NCBI GenBank assembly: GCA_021780105.1
Contig: JAJXZJ010000046.1
Location: 186,001-250,000 of the forward strand
Length of the DNA: 64,000 nt
DNA from: a bacterium
Lineage (GTDB): Bacteria > Verrucomicrobiota > Verrucomicrobiia > Limisphaerales > J093
Reading direction: 5' to 3'
A program made the translations under genes and the position numbers. This document shows, in pieces, positions 56,299 through 64,000 of this stretch (positions are counted from its first letter, which is position 1; each line of letters opens with the position of its first letter). The notes under the pieces were generated by a model. That model saw nothing but the letters and a program-made list of their open reading frames with translations. It made no database searches and had not been told where the DNA came from.

Positions 56299-58339
56299 CC
56301 GTGTCGTCGCCTTGCCGCCCGCCGTCCGCCGTCCCGGCAGCAGGCGGCTCGCGCCGGCAGTTGTTGCGTGGACGAAAGGCTGGTTGCTGCTGGCCGCGCT
56401 CGCGTGGGGCTGCCTTGCGGCGGCCGCCGGCGCGGTTCCGGGTCCGTGGGAGCCGATTTTCAAGGGCGTTGATCGCGCGTCCGGCACCAATACTCCGGGC
56501 ATTGCCGGCAACTTTCCCCGCCGGCAGGTCGTGCGTTGTGTCCGGGTGGACCTGACGGATCCGGACATTCAACTTTTTGCGACGCCCAAGGCTGCCAGCT
56601 ACGGCCTCGAATCGCGCGAGACGCTGAGCCTGACGGTGCCGGACTTTCTGAAACGGAACCAGCTCCAGGTGGCTTGCGACGCGAATTATTACAACGCCAG
56701 CCCCGGCGGCGCGGATCCGACCAGTGAAGGCGTGCCGTGCGATGTGTTCGGCCTGGAGATTTCCAACGGGACGGTCGTTTCGCCGCAGACGACGGCCGAC
56801 ATTGGCGGCGATCCGCGCTTTGCGGCCTTGCTCTTCACGACCAACAACCAGCCCAGCTTCGTCTTTGTGAATCGTCCGCCCGGCACCAATACGGCCGGCA
56901 TCTACACGGCCATCACCGGCTATTACCCGATCGTCTCCAACGGCGTAAACATCGGGTCGGCCACGATCAACGCTTACCCCGACAGTTGGATTCACCAGGC
57001 GCAGCCGCGCACGGCGTTCGGCGTCACGCAGGACAATCGCTATCTGCTCATCATGACGATTGACGGCCGGCAATCCGGTTACAGCGACGGCGCCCTGGAC
57101 TCGGAAACGGCCTATTGGATGTTGCAGTTTGGCGCCTGGAACGCCATCAACATGGACGGTGGCGGCTCCACGTCGCTTTACGTGGCCGACAGCACCGGCA
57201 ATCCTGTCGCCGTGGATCACTCCAGTTATCTGGCGGCTTACGGACACGAGCGCTACGTCGGCTCCCATTTCGGAGTCTGGGCCAGGCCGCTGCCCGGCTT
57301 CATCAACGACGTGACCGCGATTCCCGATGACACCGCCGTCACGATCACCTGGACCACGACGTCTCCCGCCACGACGCAGGTGGCCTATGGATTGACCACG
57401 GACCTGGGCCTTTCCACGCCGCTGCAAACGAGCCCAACAACGAATCATGCCGTGGCGCTGACCAACCTCACCCCGGCGACGGATTATTATTTCAACGTCA
57501 TTTCGAGCCAGGGCGCTGAACAATACACCTCGTCGAACTTCGTTTTTACGACGACCAACTATGTTGATGTGAGCCTGCTCTTCGACATCACCAACACCTG
57601 GACCTACACGACCGCCAACCTCGATGGCGTGAACTGGACGGCCCGAAATTACGATGACTCGGGCTGGCTCGGTTCCGGGCCGGGGTTGCTCTGGGTGGAT
57701 GTGCGTTCCACCGGGCCGAATCCGGACGTGGGGCCGAAGAACACGCAGATGCCGGCGGATCCCAACAACAACGGCTTTCCTTACGTCACCTATTACTTCC
57801 GCACGCACTTCGCCTTCACGAACAATCTGGCGGGTGTGGCGCTGACGCTGTCCAACTACGTGGACGATGGCGCGGTCTTTTATCTGAACGGCGCCGAGAT
57901 TTACCGGTTGCGGATGGATGCGGCGCCGGCGGTCATCACCCACACCACCCTGTCCAGCGACTATCCGTGCCCCGACGACCTCAACAATTATGGGAACGCG
58001 GTGTGTCCCGACGTGTTCAGCCTCAACGGCGACCTGGCGACAAACCTGGTGGCCGGCGACAACGTCCTGGCCGTCGAAGTGCATAATTACAACGCGCTCA
58101 GTCCGGACATCACTTTCGGCAGCGCGCTCTTCATCAACGAGCCGCTGGACGCGAGCCCGGAGTTGAGCCTGTCAGCCGTGTCGGGCCAGCTCACGCTGAA
58201 CTGGAGCCGCGGCGGATTTTATCTACAGAGCGCCCCGTCGCCCGCAGGCCCGTGGGTCGACGTGCCGGGACCGGTCGTGATCGGCCCCTTCACCGTGTCC
58301 ACGGCGGAAGCGGCGCAATATTACCGGCTGCGACGTTGA
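56273..58339 (+). CDS. Phosphodiester glycosidase (NAGPA-domain) protein, paralog 3, with FnIII and galactose-binding-like C-terminus
   Basis: LQVACDANYYNASPGGADPTSEGVPCDVFGLEISNG...QPRTAFGVTQDNRYLLIMTIDGRQ...NAINMDGGGSTSLY; FnIII-like segment; ATG at 56273 overlaps the upstream gene by 26 nt. Confidence 0.85.
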   Translation: MTINTAETSRVVALPPAVRRPGSRRLAPAVVAWTKGWLLLAALAWGCLAAAAGAVPGPWEPIFKGVDRASGTNTPGIAGNFPRRQVVRCVRVDLTDPDIQLFATPKAASYGLESRETLSLTVPDFLKRNQLQVACDANYYNASPGGADPTSEGVPCDVFGLEISNGTVVSPQTTADIGGDPRFAALLFTTNNQPSFVFVNRPPGTNTAGIYTAITGYYPIVSNGVNIGSATINAYPDSWIHQAQPRTAFGVTQDNRYLLIMTIDGRQSGYSDGALDSETAYWMLQFGAWNAINMDGGGSTSLYVADSTGNPVAVDHSSYLAAYGHERYVGSHFGVWARPLPGFINDVTAIPDDTAVTITWTTTSPATTQVAYGLTTDLGLSTPLQTSPTTNHAVALTNLTPATDYYFNVISSQGAEQYTSSNFVFTTTNYVDVSLLFDITNTWTYTTANLDGVNWTARNYDDSGWLGSGPGLLWVDVRSTGPNPDVGPKNTQMPADPNNNGFPYVTYYFRTHFAFTNNLAGVALTLSNYVDDGAVFYLNGAEIYRLRMDAAPAVITHTTLSSDYPCPDDLNNYGNAVCPDVFSLNGDLATNLVAGDNVLAVEVHNYNALSPDITFGSALFINEPLDASPELSLSAVSGQLTLNWSRGGFYLQSAPSPAGPWVDVPGPVVIGPFTVSTAEAAQYYRLRR

Positions 58340-58370
58340 CAGGCCGGGCGGAAACGCAGGCGCCGCGGGG

Positions 58371-59123
58371 TCACTTGCCGTCGAGCAGCACCACGGCATC
58401 GCGCCGCAACCAGCCGACCCCGCGCGCCGCGCCGCCGACCTGCAGCCAGTTGTCCTTCCGGTCCAGCACCTGAAGCTCCTGTCCATCGTGCAGGGTCTGG
58501 AGCTTCGGCGATTCCTCCAGCGGTCCGTGATGCAAAACAGCCTCGCGCTCCACGACGATCGCCGTGGCGGTGAGGAACCGGTTGCCCGCGCCCACCAGCA
58601 GACCGGAACCGAACAGCACCAGCGCGGTGAACGACGCCAGCAGCGGCCGCCGCCACGTCGCGCGCCGCTCCGGCCAGAACTGGCCCGCGACCAGCATTCC
58701 CAGCCACAGCCAGAACGCGACGCCGCTCAGCACGGACCATTCGTTGAGCGTCAGACGGCCGGTCCACCGTTGGGAGAGCGACAATGGCGCCGCCACACTG
58801 CCGGCCACGGAGCCGCGCGCAAAACGGAGGTTCGCCCGGATGTCCGGATCGCGCGGCGCCATCCGCTCCGCCAGACGATAATTCAGAATGGCCTGGCCGA
58901 TGTGGCCCGATTTGAACAGCGCGTTGCCGAGATTGAAGTAAAGCGCCGGTGACGCGCGGCCCACCGCGAGCATCTTTTCGTAGGCGGCGGCCGCCTCGGC
59001 ATATTTGCCTTCCTCGCCGAGCTTGTTGGCCCGGTCGAAGGCCGTCGTCACGTCATCGGCCCGCAGCGGGCTTAGGGCCGCGGCGAGGGTCAACAAGCAG
59101 AACAGGCGGGCAAGCGAGCGCAT
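58371..59123 (-). CDS. BatE-like TPR/SH3 protein
   Basis: TPR FDRANKLGEEGKYAEAAAAYEKML..PALYFNLGNALFKSGHIGQAILNYRLAERMAP; SH3-like C-terminus. Confidence 0.82.
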   Translation of the reverse strand: MRSLARLFCLLTLAAALSPLRADDVTTAFDRANKLGEEGKYAEAAAAYEKMLAVGRASPALYFNLGNALFKSGHIGQAILNYRLAERMAPRDPDIRANLRFARGSVAGSVAAPLSLSQRWTGRLTLNEWSVLSGVAFWLWLGMLVAGQFWPERRATWRRPLLASFTALVLFGSGLLVGAGNRFLTATAIVVEREAVLHHGPLEESPKLQTLHDGQELQVLDRKDNWLQVGGAARGVGWLRRDAVVLLDGK

Positions 59124-59130
59124 ACCGGTT

Positions 59131-60921
59131 TCAGAGTTTCAATTGCCCGATGGCGAGCAGGGTTGACTCGACTTGCGGGACCAGGGTCGCGAGGTTCGGG
59201 CGGGTGCCGCCAGGGGCGTAACGTTGCTGGTTGCACGCCTGGAACAGTTCATGTGCCGCCGCCAGCAGGGCCGCGTCCACGCCGCGTGGCTGCAATTGCT
59301 CATCCAGCACGGCCTCGGTGATGGACGCGGCGGGCAGGCTGAGGCGTTCGCCGAGTCCTTCCTGCAGCAGCCGGAAAATCAGCGCGAAGAACGCGTCGGC
59401 ATCGTTCGCGTCCGCCCGCCGCGCCAGCTCGGCAAGGCCGCGTTTGAGTTGTTTGGAGACAAGCTGCCGGCGGACGAGCTGGGGATTGCGGGCGAGGTGA
59501 TCCTGCCGCTTGCGCCAGGTCAGGGCGCCGAGCCAAGCCAGCACGGGCACGGCCTGCAACGCGAGGAACCACGGCCGCTGAATCAGCGGCGGGGCGATCA
59601 TGCTTAAGGTGCCGAGACGGACCTTCGCTCCGACGATGTCGGTCGGGGCGCCCGCGGGAGCGCCACTGGCGTTGGCCGTCATCAAGGACGGGCCGCCCGC
59701 GCTTGGCCGCACCACGACCGGCACGGCCGGCTGCGTCAGCGTGCGGTAACTGCGGGTGGCGGGATCGAAATAGCTGAACGCCAGGGCCGGCAGCTCCCTC
59801 ACGTCGAGACTCTCGGGCACCACCACTTGCTGGAACGTCTTGGTTCCTTCCACGCCGAGCTGGTCCGTGGTCTCCACCTGGCTCGTCGGCGGGTAAACCT
59901 TGAAATTGTGCCATTGATCCAGCGACGGCAGGGCCACATTGTCCAAGGCGCCTTGGCCGGTCACGCGCACGGTGAGCGTGATCGGCTCGCCGATCGCGAC
60001 GTTCGTGGGGCTGACCGTGGCGCTGAAGGTGAACGAGCCGACCGCGCCAGCGAACGAGGCGGGCGCGTTTTCGGCGGGCAGGGGCAACACATGGATCGTC
60101 TGCGCGTCGCTGGTCAGCGTGCGCGGTTGCAACTGATAACGCCGGCCAAAGAACGGGTCGTCGAACAGATCGTCAAACATCGGATTGCCGGTGCGCTGCC
60201 GCGCAATGGGAATCCGCAGATTCAACCGGCATTCCGCCGGGCCGACTTTCAAATCGCCCAGGCGGGTGGCCACCACCGTGGTCCGCACGGTTGCGCGCAG
60301 ATAAACGCGGTTGCCCACGCGCACCTGTTGCTGGGGCAAGGTCGCGGATTTGCCGGAAGTGAAGCCGTCCGCCGGCAGCGGATCGAGTTGGACGTCCTGG
60401 GCGTTGGCGTAGTAAAGCTGCACGTCCAACGGAAGAACTTCACCGAGATAGATCGTCGTCTTGGCGGGGATGAGTTTGAGCAACGCGGGTTCGCCCGGGC
60501 CGGCCGCGGCGGGGGCTTGTTCGTTGGCCTTGAGCACGCGCAAGGTCACCGGCGCGGAGCTGACGATCTTGCCGTTTACGTTGACACTGATGGCTGGAAT
60601 GGTGAAGACGCCCGGCTGGCTGGCAGTCACGAGGTAATTCAGGCTCAGCACCATGGATTGCCGGCCGTTGTCAATGGTCAGCGCCGTGCCCTGTCCGGCG
60701 TACGTCGAGTTCAGGCCGGGCACCGGCGGCAGCGCGGGCACGGTGCGGGGCTGACAGTCCTCGAACTGCAAGGCAAGCTGCGCGCTCTCGCCCAGATGGA
60801 TCGTGTCCGGATCGAGCCGCGCCGTCAGGCCCTCGGCGAAAACGGCGGCCGCCGCGAACCAGAGGCCCGCCGCCAGCGCGACGCCAAGCACCCGGACGAA
60901 GCTGGTTGAGTTTAGGCGCAT
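59131..60921 (-). CDS. BatD family protein
   Basis: LTARLDPDTIHLGESAQLALQFE...NGRQSMVLSLNYLVTASQPGVFTIPAISVNVNGKIVSSAPVTLRV. Confidence 0.9.
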   Translation of the reverse strand: MRLNSTSFVRVLGVALAAGLWFAAAAVFAEGLTARLDPDTIHLGESAQLALQFEDCQPRTVPALPPVPGLNSTYAGQGTALTIDNGRQSMVLSLNYLVTASQPGVFTIPAISVNVNGKIVSSAPVTLRVLKANEQAPAAAGPGEPALLKLIPAKTTIYLGEVLPLDVQLYYANAQDVQLDPLPADGFTSGKSATLPQQQVRVGNRVYLRATVRTTVVATRLGDLKVGPAECRLNLRIPIARQRTGNPMFDDLFDDPFFGRRYQLQPRTLTSDAQTIHVLPLPAENAPASFAGAVGSFTFSATVSPTNVAIGEPITLTVRVTGQGALDNVALPSLDQWHNFKVYPPTSQVETTDQLGVEGTKTFQQVVVPESLDVRELPALAFSYFDPATRSYRTLTQPAVPVVVRPSAGGPSLMTANASGAPAGAPTDIVGAKVRLGTLSMIAPPLIQRPWFLALQAVPVLAWLGALTWRKRQDHLARNPQLVRRQLVSKQLKRGLAELARRADANDADAFFALIFRLLQEGLGERLSLPAASITEAVLDEQLQPRGVDAALLAAAHELFQACNQQRYAPGGTRPNLATLVPQVESTLLAIGQLKL

Positions 60922-60974
60922 CGGGTCGCAAAACGGTTCGGTTTCATTGGACCGGCCTGGTTGGAGATTGCGCG

Positions 60975-62891
60975 TTACCAATCACGTCGGATGCGGTTTT
61001 GTTTGTTCGGGTCGGCCGGCGGCACGAAAATCATCGGCCGCTCCTCGGCTTTGGCCGCTTCGAGCACGCGGCGGGCCTGCTCCGGCGTCATCTGGCCGGC
61101 CGGCACGCCGGCAAAGTTCGCGGGCGGTTCGCCGGTCTTGGGCTTCGGTTCGCCGGCGGATGGCGGCGGCGATTGGTCGGCTTTGACCTGCGGCGGCGGC
61201 TGGGGCTTGGGTTGGGACTGGTCCGGTTTGGGCGAGTTGGGTTGGCGTTGTTCTTTTTTCGACGACTGGTTCTTTTGCTGTTCGTTCTTCTGTTCGCTCG
61301 AATTCTGTTGCGACTGGTTTTGTTTTTGGTCCTTGCCTTGATCCTTCTGTTGTTGGTTCTGCTGCTGCTGTTGCTGCTTTTGTTGCTGCTGGCGCAGTTC
61401 CTCCAGTTTTTTGGCCACCAAGTCGCGATTGAATTTCGCGTCCGCATCCTGCGGGTTGAGCTTGAGCGTGTTGTCGTAGTTCGTCAGCGACAGTTCCCAG
61501 TTTGCCATGGTCTGGTCCGGCGAGGCCGCCTTTTCTCCCAACCGGTAATGCGCGTTGCCCAGGTTGTAGTAGGCGCGGGCGAGCAGCGTTGGATTGCTGG
61601 AATAAATCGCGCTGGTCAGTTCGTTGGTGGCCTTTTGATAATCGTGGTTGCGGTAGGCCGTGGTGCCGGTGTTGAACTGGAGCCGGGAATCGTTCGGCTG
61701 CTTTTGCAGGAGACGCTGGTATTCGCGCTCGGCATCGGAGAACCGGCCCCGTTCGTAGGCGCGGCGGGCAGCGGCGGGCGAGGCCAGCGCCGGCAGGACG
61801 ACCAGCAGCGCCAGGCCGATGCTGACGGCCTGCCGCAGCGACGGGTTGGACGCGTTGAGAATGGCATCGCTCCGCGGGACGCGCCGCCGGTCGGGCAGGA
61901 ACATTTCCACCAGCAACAAGACGATGGCCAGGCCGAGCGGCCACTGGAAGCGTTCGCGGGGCTGGCGGAGCAGCCGGGATGAGATGTCGTTCGTCGGCAG
62001 CGGCGCGAGCCGGGCGTTGTAGAGCTGCTCCATGGCGTTCGCTCCGCGCAGGGCGAGGTAGTCTCCTCCCGTGGTGCGGGCAATGTTTTGCAGCAGTTCA
62101 GTGTTCAGCTTGGAAATGACCGGCCGGTTGTTTTCGTCGGTGACGTAGGTCGTATGCCCGTTCTCGTCATGAATGCGGATGCGTTCGCCTTGGGGAGTGC
62201 CGATGCCCACGGTGAAGATGCGCATCCCGGCGTGGGCGGCTTTCGCGGCGGCGTCTTCGGCGCCCCCTTCCTGGTCCTCGCCGTCGGTGAAAAGCACCAT
62301 GACCTTGTGATTGTCGCCGTCCTCCTTGAACGCGGTCAGCGCGGCGTTGATCGCCTCGCCAATGGCCGTGCCGCCTTCGGGAATGATCCCCACGTCGAGC
62401 GAGTTGACGCTCTCGGCGAAGGCATCGTTGTCGAGCGTGAGCGGGCATTGGAGAAACGCCGTGCCGGCGAACGCCACCAGTGCGAAGCGGTCGCGGCGGG
62501 CGACGCGCATCAAGTCCAGCGCCGCCAGCTTGGCCAGTGCGAGGCGGCTGGTGTTGGGCGACAGGTCGGTGGTCAACATGCTGCGCGAGGTGTCAATGGC
62601 CACGACGATGTCCAGGCCGCGTTGGTGCGCCTCCTCCCATTCGAACCCGAATTCCGGCCGGGCCAGCGCCAGCAGGATCAATGCCGCCGCGGCCGCGATC
62701 AGATAGAGGCGCGCCTTCTGCCGGCGCGCGGAGACGCCGACGGTGAGCTGGGCCAGCAGGCGGGACCGCACAAACTGGCGGATGAGCTGCTGCCGTTTGC
62801 GCCAGGACCAGCGCAGAAACCACGTCAGCAACGGCAGGGCCACGGCCAGCAGCCAGAGCATTTCCGGTTTGGCGAAGAAGAAGTCGTTCAC
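60975..62891 (-). CDS. VWA-domain protein fused to TPR and Q/N/K-rich tail (BatB/BatC-like fusion)
   Basis: VWA MIDAS DIVVAIDTSRSMLTTDLSPNTSRLALAKLAALDL; TPR GRFSDAEREYQRLLQKQPNDSRLQFNTGTTAYRNHDYQKATNEL; GTG start overlaps the batA stop. Confidence 0.9.
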   Translation of the reverse strand: MNDFFFAKPEMLWLLAVALPLLTWFLRWSWRKRQQLIRQFVRSRLLAQLTVGVSARRQKARLYLIAAAAALILLALARPEFGFEWEEAHQRGLDIVVAIDTSRSMLTTDLSPNTSRLALAKLAALDLMRVARRDRFALVAFAGTAFLQCPLTLDNDAFAESVNSLDVGIIPEGGTAIGEAINAALTAFKEDGDNHKVMVLFTDGEDQEGGAEDAAAKAAHAGMRIFTVGIGTPQGERIRIHDENGHTTYVTDENNRPVISKLNTELLQNIARTTGGDYLALRGANAMEQLYNARLAPLPTNDISSRLLRQPRERFQWPLGLAIVLLLVEMFLPDRRRVPRSDAILNASNPSLRQAVSIGLALLVVLPALASPAAARRAYERGRFSDAEREYQRLLQKQPNDSRLQFNTGTTAYRNHDYQKATNELTSAIYSSNPTLLARAYYNLGNAHYRLGEKAASPDQTMANWELSLTNYDNTLKLNPQDADAKFNRDLVAKKLEELRQQQQKQQQQQQNQQQKDQGKDQKQNQSQQNSSEQKNEQQKNQSSKKEQRQPNSPKPDQSQPKPQPPPQVKADQSPPPSAGEPKPKTGEPPANFAGVPAGQMTPEQARRVLEAAKAEERPMIFVPPADPNKQNRIRRDW

Positions 62892-63883
62892 GGCAGCTTC
62901 CTCCACACCGTGTTGGCGAGAATGATTTCCAGCATCAGCAACACAAAACCAGGCAGCGCCACCAGCTCGAACAGTTCCTTGTAGCGCTGATATTTTTTCA
63001 GTTCCGCGGACGATTTTTCCATCCGGTCAATCCGGTTGTAAATGTTGCGCAAGGTGTCCGTGCTGTCACCGCGGAAATAAGCGCCACCCGTGCGCTGGGC
63101 GATGGTCCGCAGCGCGTCCTCGTCAATGTCCACCTTGACGTTGGCGTAGTGCTTCTGCCCGAAGGCGTCGAAATACGGCACGGGCGCCGTGCCCCGCCGG
63201 CCGACGCCGATGGTGTAAATTTTGACGCCCAGCGCCTGCGCCGCGTCGGCGGCGGTCAGCGGTGGCACCTTGCCGGCGTTGTTTTGTCCGTCCGTCATCA
63301 GGATGATGATCCGACTCTTGGACGGCAATTCGGCCAATCGGTTCAACGCGGCCGTGATCGCGGAGCCGATGGCCGTGCCGTCCTCGACCGTGCCGATGCG
63401 CAGGCGGTCCACATCCTCCAGCAGGAAATCGTGATCCAGCGTCGGTGGCGACACCACGTAGGGCCGGCCGGCGAACGCCACCAGACCGATCCGGTCGTTG
63501 GGACGCTTCTGGATGAACGAGCGCAGCACGTCCTTCGCGACGAACAGCCGGTTGACGCGGCGTCCGCCCATTTCAAAGTCCTCCGAGTTCATGCTGCCGG
63601 AAAGGTCAATCGCCACCACGATGTCCACGCCGCTGGCTCTTACCGTGTGTTCACCGAGCCCGAGTTGCGGCCGGGCGAGACCGACAATCAGCAGTCCCAG
63701 CGCCAGCCAGCGCAGCCGCAGCAAAATCCTGCCCGCGTGGGAGCGGGTGACGCCGGTGATGCCCTTGACCAGCGCCACCGAGGAGTAAAGGAACGCCGGC
63801 TGGCCACCACGTTTGCCTTTCAGCCAGGCCAGCACCGGCAGCAGCAACAGCAGGAGCAGAAACCAGGGATGCGCGAATCTCAT
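62888..63883 (-). CDS. VWA-domain protein BatA-like
   Basis: GVDIVVAIDLSGSMNSEDFEMGGRRVNRLFVAKDVLRSFI...DGTAIGSAITAALNRL...IILMTDGQNNAG. Confidence 0.92.
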   Translation of the reverse strand: MRFAHPWFLLLLLLLPVLAWLKGKRGGQPAFLYSSVALVKGITGVTRSHAGRILLRLRWLALGLLIVGLARPQLGLGEHTVRASGVDIVVAIDLSGSMNSEDFEMGGRRVNRLFVAKDVLRSFIQKRPNDRIGLVAFAGRPYVVSPPTLDHDFLLEDVDRLRIGTVEDGTAIGSAITAALNRLAELPSKSRIIILMTDGQNNAGKVPPLTAADAAQALGVKIYTIGVGRRGTAPVPYFDAFGQKHYANVKVDIDEDALRTIAQRTGGAYFRGDSTDTLRNIYNRIDRMEKSSAELKKYQRYKELFELVALPGFVLLMLEIILANTVWRKLP

Positions 63884-64000
63884 GGCGATGGCACGGGGGA
63901 GGGCGGTGAGGGCGGTTGGGCAACCGGCCCCGCCTGGGTTTCGCGCACCAGTGTGAAGGCCGCGTTGTAGAGTGCGCGCAGAGCCTCGTGGTCTGGCTCC
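63880..64000 (-). CDS. C-terminal end of an upstream Bat-operon gene, truncated by the window edge
   Basis: Open minus-strand frame EPDHEALRALYNAAFTLVRETQAGPVAQPPSPPSPVPSP*, with the stop overlapping the batA ATG (ATGA). Confidence 0.5.
   Translation of the reverse strand, partial: EPDHEALRALYNAAFTLVRETQAGPVAQPPSPPSPVPSP

Noticed and set aside
1-64000. CRISPR arrays, tRNA/rRNA genes, IS elements with terminal inverted repeats
   Set aside because: Looked for by eye; none could be supported. Weak or degenerate examples could have been missed.

Overview
The window is high-GC bacterial chromosome, probably from the Verrucomicrobia/PVC group. That placement is an inference from the Tat-signal Gfo/Idh/MocA oxidoreductases, lamin-tail/CotH surface proteins, G-type pilin-like proteins and a membrane-fused ECF sigma factor. 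About 45 CDSs can be supported. Housekeeping and metabolic genes include folE2, aroB, clpB, an M3 peptidase, a threonine aldolase, an N-acetylmuramoyl-L-alanine amidase, a Y-family polymerase and a Bat (aerotolerance-type) operon. Accessory regions are: (i) a decayed mobile or defence remnant at 1-1160, with a frameshifted toxin-like gene next to a DUF2283 gene; (ii) a radical SAM/SPASM maturase whose stop codon overlaps the start of a small peptide-like ORF (18.0-20.6 kb); (iii) a Vsr/C5-methyltransferase/endonuclease/controller restriction-modification cassette (35.3-38.1 kb) next to clpB, followed by a diverged ~190 bp clpB fragment; (iv) a VTC/DUF4956/HlyD operon (43.5-46.2 kb); (v) a co-directional locus (49.8-58.3 kb) with three phosphodiester-glycosidase (NAGPA-type) paralogs, a CotH kinase, two pilin-like proteins and an unknown anchored protein. 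Item (v) is the best candidate for an undescribed system. Item (ii) is the best RiPP-like candidate. All assignments come from reading the sequence by eye; no searches were run.
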